Origin: Scolanthus callimorphus
Lineage: Eukaryota; Cnidaria; Anthozoa; Actiniaria; Edwardsiidae
Reading direction: 5' to 3'
Assembly: GCA_033964015.1 (NCBI GenBank)
Contig: CM066914.1
Span: 22,062,234 to 22,126,233 of the forward strand
DNA length: 64,000 bases
Part shown: positions 1 through 14,700 of the stretch, piece after piece
How positions within the stretch are numbered: the stretch's first letter is position 1
How the letters are laid out: the number at the start of each line of letters is the position of its first letter
Position numbers and translations under genes: made by a program
Notes under the pieces: generated by a model
Told to the model about the DNA's origin: nothing
Seen by the model: only the letters and a program-made list of their open reading frames with translations
Databases searched by the model: none

Positions 1-2780
1 CTATTTCAGTAGCTTCCACAGTGACAACAACTACATCAGTCAGAAGTACTTCAGTAGCCTCTACGGTGACAACAACTACGTCAGTTCCAAGTATTTCCCT
101 AGCCTCAACGGTGACAACAACTACATCAGTTGCAAGTACCTCGCCAACTTCGTCGGTGGTACCAACTACATCTGATGTAAGTAGTTCAGCCGCTACTACG
201 GTCGCACTAACCACAGTACTTCCAAGTACTTCATTGGCCACTTCGGTGATACCAACTTCGTCGTCGCCAAGTACTTCGCTGGCTTCCACAGTGACAGCAA
301 CTGCATCAGCCCCAAGTACTTCGCTACCGTCCACCGTGACAACAACTGCTTCAGTTCCAAGTACTTTGCTAACCTCAACGGTGACAACAACTACATCAGT
401 TCCAAGTTCTTTGGTAACTACGTCGGTGGTACCAACTACATCTGATGTAAGTAGTTCAGGAGCTACTACATGACATTAACCACAGTACTTCCAAGTACTT
501 CAGTGGCCACGTCAGTGATACCAACTTCGTCCGCGCCAACTATTTCACTAGCTTCTACAGTTACAACAACTACATCAGTCCCAAGTACCTCGTTAACTAC
601 GTCGGTCGTACTGACTACATCTGATGTAAGTAGTTCAGTCACTACTACGGTCGCACTAACCACAGTACTTCCAAGTACTTCTGTGGCCACTTCGGTGATA
701 CCAATTTCGTCGTCGCCAACTACTTCACTAGCTTCCACAGTGACAGCAACTACATCATTCCGAAGTACTTCACTAGCGTCCACGGTGACAACAACTACAT
801 CAGTTCCAAATACTTCGCTAGCCTCAACGGTGACAACACGACATCAGTTCCAAGTACCTCGGTAACTACGTCGTTGGTACCAACTGCATCTGATGTAAGT
901 AGTTCAGTCGCTACTACGGTCGCAATAACCACAGTAATTCCAAGTTCGTCGACGCCAACTACTTCTCTAGCTTCCAGAGTGACAGCAACTACATCAGTCC
1001 AAAGTACTTCACTAGCGTCCACCTTGACAACAACTACATCAGTTCCAAGGACTTCGCTAGCCTCAACGGTGACAACAACTACATCAGTTCCAAGTACCTC
1101 GGTAACTACGTCTGTGGTACCAACTACATCTGATGTAAGTAGTTCAGTCGCTACTACGGTCGCACGAACCACAGTACTTCCAAGTTCGTCGGCGTCAACT
1201 ATTTCAGTAGCTTCCGCAGTGACAACAACTACATCAGTCAGAAGTACTCCAGTAGCCTCTACGGTGACAACAACTACGTCAGTTCCAAGTATTTCCCTAG
1301 CCTCGACGGTGACAACAACAACATCAGTTGCAAGTACCTCGCCAACATCGTCGGTGGTACCAACTACATCTGATGTAAGTAGTTCAGTAGCTACTACGGT
1401 GACACTAACCACAGTACTTCCAAGTACTTCAGTGGCCACGTTAGTGATACCAACTTCGTCGGCGGCAACTACTTCACTAGCTTCTACAGTTACAACAACT
1501 ACCTCAGTTCCAAGTACCTCTTTAACTACTCGTTCGTACCAACTACATCTGATGTAAGTAGTTCAGTCGCTACTACGGTCGCAATAACCACAGTACTTCC
1601 AAGTTTGTCGACGCCAACTACTTCTCTAGCTTCCACAGTGACAGCAGCTACATCATTCCGAAGTACTTCACTAGCGTCCACGGTGACAACAACTACATCA
1701 TTTCCAAGTACTTCGCTAGCCTCAACGGTGACAACAACGAGATCAGTTCCAAGTACCTCGGTAACTACGTCGTTGGTACCAACTACATCTGATGTAAGTA
1801 GTTCAGTCGCTACTACGGTCGCAATAACCACAGTACTTCCAAGCTCGTCGACGCCAACTACTTCTCTAGCTTCCACAGTGACAGCAACTACATCAGTCAA
1901 AGTACTTCACTAGCGTGCACGTTGACAACAACTACATCAGTTCCAAGGACTTCGCTAGCCTCAACGGTGACAACAACTACATCAGTTCCAATTACCTCGG
2001 TAGCTACGTCTGTGGTACCAACTACATCTGATCTAAGTAGTTCAGTCGCAGCAACCACAGTACTTCCAAGTTCGTCGGCGTCAACTATTTCAGTAGCTTC
2101 CACAGTGACAACAACTACATCAGTCAGAATTACTTCAGTAGCCTCTACGGTGACAACAACTACGTCAGTTCCAAGTATTTCCCTAGCCTCAACGGTGACA
2201 ACAACTACATCAGTTGCAAGTACCTCGCCAACTTCGTCGGTGCTTCCAACTACATCTGATGTAAGTAGTTCAGTATCTACTACGGTGACACTAACCACAG
2301 TACTTCCAAGTACTTCAGTGGCCACGTTAGTGATACCAACTTCGTCGGCGGCAACTACTTCACTAGCTTCTACAGTTACAACAACTACATCAGTTCCAAG
2401 TACTCGGTAACTACGTCGGTGCTTGCAACTACATCTGATGTAAGTAGTTCAGTCACTACTACGGTCGCACTAACCACAGTACCAAGTACTTCTGTGGCCA
2501 CTTCGGTGATACCAACTTCGTCGTCGCCAACTACTTCACTAGCTTCCACAGTGACAGCAACTACATCATTCCGAAGTACTTCACTAGCGTCCACGGTGAC
2601 AACAACTACATCAGTTCCAAGTACTTCGCTAGCCTCAACGGTGACAACAACGACATCAGTTCCAAGTACCTCGGTAACTACGTCGTTGGTACCAACTACA
2701 TCTGATGTAAGTAGTTCAGTCGCTACTACGGTCGCAATAACCACAGTACTTCCAAGTTCGTCGACGCCAACTACTCTCTA
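1..2780 (+). repeat. Heterogeneous module block, left edge
   Basis: This block carries module variants that return around 34-39 kb rather than those of the central array. Examples are the TTASVPS and SAPSTSLPS types near 300-360 and the TCAGGAGCTACTACA variant at about 456, which recurs near 34,856, 36,670 and 38,695. The + frame is open in pieces of 100-230 codons (21-473, 470-865, 874-1557, 1605-1913, 1922-2410, 2419-2781). It is broken by single-base losses, for example TACTCGG for TACCTCGG near 2,401. Confidence 0.85.
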
Positions 2781-5700
2781 GCTTCCACAGTGACAGCAAC
2801 TACATCAGTCCAAAGTACTTCACTAGCGTCCACGTTGACAACAACTACATCAGTTCCAAGGACTTCGCTAGCCTCAACGGTGACAACAACTACATCAGTT
2901 CCAAGTACCTCGGTAACTACGTCGTGGTACCAACTACATCTGATGTAAGTAGTTCAGTAGCTATACGGTGACACTAACCATAGTACTTCCAAGTACTTCA
3001 GTGGCCACGTTAGTTATACCAACTTCGTCGGCGCAACTACTTCACTAGCTTCTACAGTTACAACAACTACATCAGTTCCAAATACCTCGGTAACTACGTC
3101 GGTGCTTCCAACTACATCTGATGTAAGTAGTTCAGTCGCTATACGGTCGCACTAACCACAGTACTTCCAAGTACTTCATTGGCCACTTCGGTGATACCAA
3201 CTTCGTCGTGGCCAAGTACTTCGCTAGCTTCCACAGTGACAGCAACTGCATCAGCCCCAAGTACTTCACTAGCGTCACGGTGACAACAACTACTTCAGTT
3301 CCAAGTACTTCTCTAACCTCAACGGTGACAACAACTACATCAGTTCCAAGTCCTCGGTAACTACGTCGGTGGTACCAACTACATCTGATGTAAGTAGTTC
3401 AGTCGCTACTACGGGACATTAACCACAGTACTTCCAAGTACTTCAGTGATACCAACTTCGCGCCAACTACTTCACTAGCTTCTACAGTTACAACAACTAC
3501 ATCAGTCCCAAGTACCTCGTAACTACGTCGGTCGTACTGATACATCTGATGTAAGTAGTTCAGTCACTACTACGGTCGCACTAACCACAGTACTTCCAAG
3601 TACTTCTGTGGCCTCGGTGATACCAACTTCGTCGTCGCCAACTACTTCACTAGCTTCCACAGTGACAGAACTACATCATTCCGAAGTACTTCACTAGCGT
3701 CCACGGTGACAACAACTACATCAGTTCCAAGTACTTCGCTAGCCTCAACGGTGACAACAACAACATCAGTTGCAAGTACCTCGCCAACATCGTCGGTGGT
3801 ACCAACTACATCTGATGTAAGTAGTTCAGTAGCTACTACGGTGACACTAACCACAGTACTTCCAAGTACTTCAGTGGCCACGTTAGTGATCCAACTTCGT
3901 CGGCGGCAACTACTTCACTAGCTCTACAGTACAACAACTACTCAGTTCCAAGTACCTCTTTAAACTATGTTCGTACCAACTACATCTGATGTAGTAGTCA
4001 GTCGCTACTACGGTCGCAATAACACAGTACTTCCAAGTTTGTCGACGCCAACTACTTCTCTAGCTTCCACAGTGACAGCAACTACATCAGTCCGAAGTAC
4101 TTCACTAGCGTGCACGTTGACAACAACTACATCAGTTCCAAGGACTTCGCTAGCCTCAACGGTGACAACAACTACATCAGTTCCAATTACCTCGGTAGCT
4201 ACGTCTGTGGTACAACTACATCTGATCTAAGTAGTTCAGTCGCAGCAACCACAGTACTTCCAGGTTCGTCGGCGTCAACTATTTCAGTAGCTTCCACAGT
4301 GACAACAACTACATCAGTCAGAAGTACTTCAGTAGCCTCTACGGTGACAACAACTACGTCAGTTCCAAGTATTTCCCTAGCCTCAACGGTGACAACAACT
4401 ACATCAGTTGCAAGTACCTCGCCAACTTCGTCGGTGCTTCCAACTACATCTGATGTAAGTAGTTCAGTACTACTACGGTGACACTAACCACAGTACTTCC
4501 AAGTACTTCAGTGGCCACGTTAGTGATACCAACTTCGTCGGCGGCAACTACTTCACTAGCTTCTACAGTTACAACAACTACATCAGTTCCAAGTACCTCG
4601 GTAACTACGTCGGTGTTGCAACTACATCTGATGTAAGTAGTTCAGTCACTACTACGGTCGCACTAACCACAGTACTTCCAAGTACTTCTGTGGCACTTCG
4701 GTGATACCAAATCGTCGTCGCCAACTACTTCACTAGCTTCCACAGTGACAGCAACTACATCATTCCGAAGTACTTCACTAGCGTCCACGGTGACAACAAC
4801 TACATCAGTTCCAAGTACTTCGCTAGCCTCAACGGTGACAACAACGACATCAGTTCCAAGTACCTCGGTAACTACGTCGTTGGTACCAACTACATCTGAT
4901 GTAAGTAGTTCAGTCGCTACTACGGTCGCATAACCACAGTACTTCCAAGTTCGTCGACGCCAACTACTTCTCTAGCTTCCACAGTGACAGCAACTACATC
5001 AGTCCAAAGTACTTCACTAGCGTCCACGTTGACAACAACTACATCAGTTCCAAGGACTTCGCTAGCCTCACGGTGACAACAACTACATCAGTTCCAAGTA
5101 CCTCGGTAACTACGTCGTTGGTACCAACTACATCTGATGTAAGTAGTTCAGTAGCTACTACGGTGACACTAACCATAGTACTTCCAAGTACTTCAGTGGC
5201 CACGTTAGTGATACCAACTTCGTCGGCGGCAACTACTTCACTAGCTTCTACAGTTACAACAACTACATCAGTTCCAAATACCTCGGTAACTACGTCGGTG
5301 CTTCCAACTACATCTGATGTAAGTAGTTCAGTCGCTACTACGGTCGCACTAACCACANNNNNNNNNNNNNNNNNNNNNNNNNNNNNNNNNNNNNNNNNNN
5401 NNNNNNNNNNNNNNNNNNNNNNNNNNNNNNNNNNNNNNNNNNNNNNNNNNNNNNNNNAACTACATCAGTCAGAAGTACTTCAGTAGCCTCTACGGTGACA
5501 ACAACTACGTCAGTTCCAAGTATTTCCCTAGCCTCAACGGTGACATTAACTACATCAGTTGCAAGTACCTCGCCAACTTCGTCGGTGGTACCAACTACAT
5601 CTGATGTAAGTAGTTCAGTAGCTACTACGGTGACACTAACCACAGTACTTCCAAGTACTTCAGTGGCCACGTTAGTGATACCAACTTCGTCGGCGGCAAC

Positions 5701-8700
5701 TACTTCACTAGCTTCTACAGTTACAACAACTACATCAGTTCCAAGTACCTCGGTAACTACGTCGGTGCTTCCAACTACATCTGATGTAAGTAGTTCAGTC
5801 ACTACTACGGTCGCACTAACCACAGTACTTCCAAGTACTTCTGTGGCCACTTCGGTGATACCAACTTCGTCGTCGCCAACTACTTCACTAGCTTCCACAG
5901 TGACAGCAACTACATCATTCCGAAGTACTTCACTAGCGTCCACGGTGACAACAAACTACATCTGTTCCAAGTACCTCGGTAACTACGTCGTTGGTACCAA
6001 CTACATCTGATGTAAGTAGTTCAGTCGCTACTACGGTCGCAATAACCACAGTACTTCCAAGCTCGTCGACGCCAACTACTTCTCTAGCTTCCACAGTGAC
6101 AGCAACTACATCAGTCCAAAGTACTTCACTAGCGTCCACGTTGACAACAACTACATCAGTTCCAAGGACTTCGCTAGCCTCAACGGTGACAACAACTACA
6201 TCAGTTCCAATTACCTCTTTAGCTACGTCTGTGGTACCAACTACATCTGATCTAAGTAGTTCAGTCGCAGCAACCACGGTACTTCTAAGTTCGTCGGCGT
6301 CAACTATTTCAGTAGCTTCCACAGTGACAACAACTACATCAGTCAGAAGTACTTCAGTAGCCTCTACGGTGACAACAACTACGTCAGTTCCAAGTATTTC
6401 CCTAGCCTCAACGGTGACAACAACTACATCAGTTGCAAGTACCTCGCCAACTTCGTCGGTGGTACCAACTACATCTGATGTAAGTAGTTCAGTAGCTACT
6501 ACGGTGACACTAACCACAGTACTTCCAAGTACTTCAGTGGCCACGTTAGTGATACCAACTTCGTCGGCGGCAACTACTTCACTAGCTTCTACAGTTACAA
6601 CAACTACATCAGTTCCAAGTACCTCGGTAACTACGTCGGTGCTTCCAACTACATCTGATGTAAGTAGTTCAGTCACTACTACGGTCGCACTAACCACAGT
6701 ACTTCCAAGTACTTCTGTGGCCACTTCGGTGATACCAACTTCGTCGTCGCCAACTACTTCACTAGCTTCCACAGTGACAGCAACTACATCATTCCGAAGT
6801 ACTTCACTAGCGTCCACGGTGACAAACAACTACATCAGTTCCAAGTACCTCGGTAACTACGTCGTTGGTACCAACTACATCTGATGTAAGTAGTTCAGTC
6901 GCTACTACGGTCGCAATAACCACAGTACTTCCAAGCTCGTCCACGCCAACTACTTCTCTAGCTTCCACAGTGACAGCAACTACATCAGTCCAAAGTACTT
7001 CGCTAGCGTCCACGTTGACAACAACTACATCAGTTCCAAGGACTTCGCTAGCCTCAACGGTGACAACAACTACATCAGCTCCAATTACCTCGGTAGCTAC
7101 GTCTGTGGTACCAACTACATCTGATCTAAGTAGTTCAGTCGCAGCAACCGCATTACTTCCAAGTTCGTCGGCGTCAACTATTTCAGTAGCTTCCACAGTG
7201 ACAACAACACATCAGTCAGAAGTACTTCAGTAGCCTCTACGGTGACAACAACTACGTCAGTTCCAAGTATTTCCCTAGCCTCAACGGTGACAACAACTAC
7301 ATCAGTTGCAAGTACCTCGCCAACTTCGTCGGTGGTACCAACTACATCTGATGTAAGTAGTTCAGTAGCTACTACGGTGACATTAACCACAGTACTTCCA
7401 AGTACTTCAGTGGCCACGTTAGTGATACCAACTTCGTCGGCGGCAACTACTTCACTAGCTTCTACAGTTACAACAACTACATCAGTTCCAAGTACCTCGG
7501 TAACTACGTCGGTGCTTCGAACTACATCTGATGTAAGTAGTTCAGTCACTACTACGGTCGCACTAACCACAGTACTTCCAAGTACTTCTGTGGCCACTTC
7601 GGTGATACCAACTTCGTCGTCGCCAACTACTTCACTAGCTTCCACAGTGACAGCAACTACATCATTCCGAAGTACTTCACTAGCGTCCACGGTGACAACA
7701 ACTACATCAGTTCCAAGTACTTCGCTAGCCTCAACGGTGACAACAACGACGTCAGTTCCAAGTACCTCGGTAACTACGTCGTTGGTACCAACTACATCTG
7801 ATGTAAGTAGTTCAGTCGCTACTACGGTCGCAATAACCACAGTACTTCCAAGTTCGTCGACGCCAACTACTTCTCTAGCTTCCACAGTGACAGCAACTAC
7901 ATCAGTCGAAAGTACTTCACTAGCGTCCACGTTGACAACAACTACATCAGTTCCAAGGACTTCGCTAGCCTCAACGGTGACAACAACTACATCAGCTCCA
8001 ATTACCTCGGTAGCTACGTCTGTGGTACCAACTACATCTGATCTAAGTAGTTCAGTCGCAGCAACCGCAGTACTTCCAAGTTCGTCGGCGTCAACTATTT
8101 CAGTAGCTTCCACAGTGACAACAACTACATCAGTCAGAAGTACTTCAGTAGCCTCTACGGTGACAACAACTACGTCAGTTCCAAGTATTTCCTAGCCTCA
8201 ACGGTGACAACAACTACATCAGTTGCAAGTACCTCGCCAACTTCGTCGGTGGTACCAACTACATCTGATGTAAGTAGTTCAGTAGCTACTACGGTGACAC
8301 TAACCACAGTACTTCCAAGTACTTCAGTGGCCACGTTAGTGATACCAACTTCGTCGGCGGCAAACTACTTCACTAGCTTCTACAGTTACAACAACTACAT
8401 CAGTTCCAAGTACCTCGGTAACTACGTCGGTGCTTCCAACTACATCTGATGTAAGTAGTTCAGTCACTACGGTCGCACTAACCACAGTACTTCCAAGTAC
8501 TTCTGTGGCCACTTCGGTGATACCAACTTCGTCGTCGCGAACTACTTCACTAGCTTCCACAGTGACAGCAACTACATCATTCCGAAGTACTTCACTAGCG
8601 TCCACGGTGACAACAACTACATCAGTTCCAAGTACTTCTCTAGCCTCAACGGTGACAACAACGACATCAGTTCCAAGTACCTCGGTAACTACGTCGTTGG

Positions 8701-11700
8701 TACCAACTACATCTGATGTAAGTAGTTCAGTCGCTACTACGGTCGCTATAACCACAGTACTTCCAAGTTCGTCGACGCCAACTACTTCTCTAGCTTCCAC
8801 AGTGACAGCAACTACATCAGTCCAAAGTACTTCGCTAGCGTCCACGTTGACAACAACTACATCAGTTCCAAGACTTCGCTAGCCTCAACGGTGACAACAA
8901 CTACATCAGCTCCAATTACCTCGGTAGCTACGTCTGTGGTACCAACTACATCTGATCTAAGTAGTTCAGTCGCAGCAACCGCATTACTTCCAAGTTCGTC
9001 GGCGTCAACTATTTCAGTAGCTTCCACAGTGACAACAACTACATCAGTCAGAAGTACTTCAGTAGCCTCTACGGTGACAACAACTACGTCAGTTCCAAGT
9101 ATTCCCTAGCCTCAACGGTGACAACAACTACATCTGATGTAAGTAGTTCAGTCGCTACTACGGTCGCAATAACCACAGTACTTCCAAGTTCGTCGACGCC
9201 AACTACTTCTCTAGCTTCCACAGTGACAGCAACTACATCAGTCAGAAGTACTTCAGTAGCCTCTACGGTGACAACAACTACGTCAGTTCCAAGTATTTCC
9301 CTAGCCTCAACGGTGACAACAACTACATCAGTTGCAAGTACCTCGCCAACTTCGTCGGTGGTACCAACTACATCTGATGTAAGTAGTTCAGTAGCTACTA
9401 CGGTGACACTAACCACAGTACTTCCAAGTACTTCAGTGGCCACGTTAGTGATACCAACTTCGTCGGCGGCAACTACTTCACTAGCTTCTACAGTTACAAC
9501 AACTACATCAGTTCCAAGTACCTCGGTAACTACGTCGGTGCTTCCAACTACATCTGATGTAAGTAGTTCAGTCACTACTACGGTCGCACTAACCACAGTA
9601 CTTCCAAGTACTTCTGTGGCCACTTCGGTGATACCAACTTCGTCGTCGCCAACTACTTCACTAGCTTCCACAGTGACAGCAACTACATCATTCCGAAGTA
9701 CTTCACTAGCGTCCACGGTGACAACAACTACATCTGTTCCAAGTACCTCGGTAACTACGTCGTTGGTACCAACTACATCTGATGTAAGTAGTTCAGTCGC
9801 TACTACGGTCGCAATAACCACAGTACTTCCAAGCTCGTCGACGCCAACTACTTCTCTAGCTTCCACAGTGACAGCAACTACATCAGTCCAAAGTACTTCA
9901 CTAGCGTCCACGTTGACAACAACTACATCAGTTCCAAGGACTTCGCTAGCCTCAACGGTGACAACAACTACATCAGCTCCAATTACCTCGGTAGCTACGT
10001 CTGTGGTACCAACTACATCTGATCTAAGTAGTTCAGTCGCAGCAACCGCAGTACTTCCAAGTTCGTCGGCGTCAACTATTTCAGTAGCTTCCACAGTGAC
10101 AACAACTACATCAGTCAGAAGTACTTCAGTAGCCTCTACGGTGACAACAACTACGTCAGTTCCAAGTATTTCCCTAGCCTCAACGGTGACATTAACTACA
10201 TCAGTTGCAAGTACCTCGCCAACTTCGTCGGTGGTACCAACTACATCTGATGTAAGTAGTTCAGTAGCTACTACGGTGACACTAACCACAGTACTTCCAA
10301 GTACTTCAGTGGCCACGTTAGTGATACCAACTTCGTCGGCGGCAACTACTTCACTAGCTTCTACAGTTACAACAACTACATCAGTTCCAAGTACCTCGGT
10401 AACTACGTCGGTGCTTCCAACTACATCTGATGTAAGTAGTTCAGTCACTACTACGGTCGCACTAACCACAGTACTTCCAAGTACTTCTGTGGCCACTTCG
10501 GTGATACCAACTTCGTCGTCGCCAACTACTTCACTAGCTTCCACAGTGACAGCAACTACATCATTCCGAAGTACTTCACTAGCGTCCACGGTGACAACAA
10601 CTACATCTGTTCCAAGTACTCGGTAACTACGTCGTTGGTACCAACTACATCTGATGTAAGTAGTTCAGTCGCTACTACGGTCGCAATAACCACAGTACTT
10701 CCAAGCTCGTCGACGCCAACTACTTCTCTAGCTTCCACAGTGACAGCAACTACATCATTCCGAAGTACTTCACTAGCGTCCACGGTGACAACAACTACAT
10801 CAGTTCCAAGTACTTCGCTAGCCTCAACGGTGACAACAACTACATCTGTTCCAAGTACCTCGGTAACTACGTCGTGGTACCAACTACATCTGATGTAAGT
10901 AGTTCAGTCGCTACTACGGTCGCAATAACCACAGTACTTCCAAGCTCGTCGACGCCAACTACTTCTCTAGCTTCCACAGTGACAGCAACTACATCAGTCC
11001 AAAGTACTTCACTAGCGTCCACGTTGACAACAACTACATCAGTTCCAAGGACTTCGCTAGCCTCAACGGTGACAACAACTACATCAGTTCCAATTACCTC
11101 GGTAGCTACGTCTGTGGTACCAACTACATCTGATCTAAGTAGTTCAGTCGCAGCAACCACGGTACTTCTAAGTTCGTCGGCGTCAACTATTTCAGTAGCT
11201 TCCACAGTGACAACAACTACATCAGTCAGAAGTACTTCAGTAGCCTCTACGGTGACAACAACTACGTCAGTTCCAAGTATTTCCCTAGCCTCAACGGTGA
11301 CAACAACTACATCAGTTGCAAGTACCTCGCCAACTTCGTCGGTGGTACCAACTACATCTGATGTAAGTAGTTCAGTAGCTACTACGGTGACACTAACCAC
11401 AGTACTTCCAAGTACTTCAGTGGCCACGTAGTGATACCAACTTCGTCGGCGGCAACTACTTCACTAGCTTCTACAGTTACAACAACTACATCAGTTCCAA
11501 GTACCTCGGTAACTACGTCGGTGCTTCCAACTACATCTGATGTAAGTAGTTCAGTCACTACTACGGTCGCACTAACCACAGTACTTCCAAGTACTTCTGT
11601 GGCCACTTCGGTGATACCAACTTCGTCGTCGCCAACTACTTCACTAGCTTCCACAGTGACAGCAACTACATCATTCCGAAGTACTTCACTAGCGTCCACG

Positions 11701-14700
11701 GTGACAACAACTACATCAGTTCCAAGTACCTCGGTAACTACGTCGTTGGTACCAACTACATCTGATGTAAGTAGTTCAGTCGCTACTACGGTCGCAATAA
11801 CCACAGTACTTCCAAGCTCGTCGACGCCAACTACTTCTCTAGCTTCCACAGTGACAGCAACTACATCAGTCCAAAGTACTTCACTAGCGTCCACGTTGAC
11901 AACAACTACATCAGTTCCAAGGACTTCGCTAGCCTCAACGGTGACAACAACTACATCAGTTCCAATTACCTCGGTAGCTACGTCTGTGGTACCAACTACA
12001 TCTGATCTAAGTAGTTCAGTCGCAGCAACCACGGTACTTCCAAGTTCGTCGGCGTCAACTATTTCAGTAGCTTCCACAGTGACAACAACTACATCAGTCA
12101 GAAGTACTTCAGTAGCCTCTACGGTGACAACAACTACGTCAGTTCCAAGTATTTCCCTAGCCTCAACGGTGACAACAACTACATCAGTTGCAAGTACCTC
12201 GCCAACTTCGTCGGTGGTACCAACTACATCTGATGTAAGTAGTTCAGTAGCTACTACGGTGACACTAACCACAGTACTTCCAAGTACTTCAGTGGCCACG
12301 TTAGTGATACCAACTTCGTCGGCGGCAACTACTTCACTAGCTTCCACAGTGACAGCAACTACATCATTCCGAAGTACTTCACTAGCGTCACGGTGACAAC
12401 AACTACATCAGTTCCAAGTACTTCGCTAGCCTCAACGGTGACAACAACGACGTCAGTTCCAAGTACCTCGGTAACTACGTCGTTGGTACCAACTACATCT
12501 GATGTAAGTAGTTCAGTCGCTACTACGGTCGCAATAACCACAGTACTTCCAAGTTCGTCGACGCCAACTACTTCTCTAGCTTCCACAGTGACAGCAACTA
12601 CATCAGTCCAAAGTACTTCACTAGCGTCCACGTTGACAACAACTACATCAGTTCCAAGGACTTCGCTAGCCTCAACGGTGACAACAACTACATCAGCTCC
12701 AATTACCTCGGTAGCTACGTCTGTGGTACCAACTACATCTGATCTAAGTAGTTCAGTCGCAGCAACCGCTGTACTTCCAAGTTCGTCGGCGTCAACTATT
12801 TCAGTAGCTTCCACAGTGACAACAACTACATCAGTCAGAAGTACTTCAGTAGCCTCTACGGTGACAACAACTACGTCAGTTCCAAGTATTTCCCTAGCCT
12901 CAACGGTGACAACAACTACATCAGTTGCAAGTACCTCGCCAACTTCGTCGGTGGTACCAACTACATCTGATGTAAGTAGTTCAGTAGCTACTACGGTGAC
13001 ACTAACCACAGTACTTCCAAGTACTTCAGTGGCCACGTTAGTGATACCAACTTCGTCGGCGGCAACTACTTCACTAGCTTCTACAGTTACAACAACTACA
13101 TCAGTTCCAAGTACCTCGGTAACTACGTCGGTGCTTCCAACTACATCTGATGTAAGTAGTTCAGTCACTACGGTCGCACTAACCACAGTACTTCCAAGTA
13201 CTTCTGTGGCCACTTCGGTGATACCAACTTCGTCGTCGCGAACTACTTCACTAGCTTCCACAGTGACAGCAACTACATCATTCCGAAGTACTTCACTAGC
13301 GTCCACGGTGACAACAACTACATCAGTTCCAAGTACTTCTCTAGCCTCAACGGTGACAACAACGACATCAGTTCCAAGTACCTCGGTAACTACGTCGTTG
13401 GTACCAACTACATCTGATGTAAGTAGTTCAGTCGCTACTACGGTCGCTATAACCACAGTACTTCCAAGTTCGTCGACGCCAACTACTTCTCTAGCTTCCA
13501 CAGTGACAGCAACTACATCAGTCCAAAGTACTTCGCTAGCGTCCACGTTGACAACAACTACATCAGTTCCAAGGACTTCGCTAGCCTCAACGGTGACAAC
13601 AACTACATCAGCTCCAATTACCTCGGTAGCTACGTCTGTGGTACCAACTACATCTGATCTAAGTAGTTCAGTCGCAGCAACCGCATTACTTCCAAGTTCG
13701 TCGGCGTCAACTATTTCAGTAGCTTCCACAGTGACAACAACTACATCAGTCAGAAGTACTTCAGTAGCCTCTACGGTGACAACAACTACGTCAGTTCCAA
13801 GTATTTCCCTAGCCTCAACGGTGACAACAACTACATCAGTTGCAAGTACCTCGCCAACTTCGTCGGTGGTACCAACTACATCTGATGTAAGTAGTTCAGT
13901 AGCTACTACGGTGACACTAACCACAGTACTTCCAAGTACTTCAGTGGCCACGTTAGTGATACCAACTTCGTCGGCGGCAACTACTTCACTAGCTTCTACA
14001 GTTACAACAACTACATCAGTTCCAAGTACCTCGGTAACTACGTCGGTGCTTCGAACTACATCTGATGTAAGTAGTTCAGTCACTACTACGGTCGCACTAA
14101 CCACAGTACTTCCAAGTACTTCTGTGGCCACTTCGGTGATACCAACTTCGTCGTCGCGAACTAATTCACTAGCTTCCACAGTGACAGCAACTACATCATT
14201 CCGAAGTATTCACTAGCGTCCACGGTGACAACAACTACATCAGTTCCAAGTACTTCGCTAGCCTCAACGGTGACAACAACGACATCAGTTCCAAGTACCT
14301 CGGTAACTACGTTGTTGGTACCAACTACATCTGATGTAAGTAGTTCAGTCGCTACTACGGTCGCAATAACCACAGTACTTCCAAGTTCGTCGACGCCAAC
14401 TACTTCTCTAGCTTCCACAGTGACAGCAACTACATCAGTCCAAAGTACTTCACTAGCGTCCACGTTGACAACAACTACATCAGTTCCAAGGACTTCGCTA
14501 GCCTCAACGGTGACAACAACTACATCAGCTCCAATTACCTCGGTAGCTACGTCTGTGGTAGCAACTACATCTGATCTAAGTAGTTCAGTCGCAGCAACCG
14601 CAGTACTTCCAAGTTCGTCGGCGTCAACTATTTCAGTAGCTTCCACAGTGACAACAACTACATCAGTCAGAAGTACTTCAGTAGCCTCTACGGTGACAAC

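Larger units (their letters stand above)
8038..14570 (+). repeat. 6.5-kb superunit, copy 1 (seven HOR units)
   Basis: Seven HOR units with spacings 914, 1067, 1111, 872, 737, 915 and 917 (6,533 bp). Landmarks shared with copy 2 are: the one-codon deletion GTCACTACGG at 8463 (14,996 in copy 2, exactly 6,533 bp apart), the chimeric TTTTSDV junction near 9,118, the GTGACATTAACT variant near 10,190, the CTTCTAAG (VLLSS) variant near 11,164, and the LRTTSD/SSRTN combination near 14,050-14,165. Copy 1 differs by a 240-bp insertion near 10,630-10,870, a 180-bp deletion near 12,340, and several 1-base indels. Confidence 0.85.

Noticed and set aside
196..390. Short minus-strand ORFs rich in Lys/Leu/Trp (KYLELKQLLSRW-type), repeated near 34,596, 38,435, 49,603, 52,201 and 63,191
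   Set aside because: They are the same off-frame reading of one module block repeated with the DNA. They have no start context and occur only where the block has no stop by chance.
5073..5943. Reading frames drawn across the N gap on both strands
   Set aside because: They contain 34 unknown residues spanning a gap of unknown size, so continuity of frame is meaningless.
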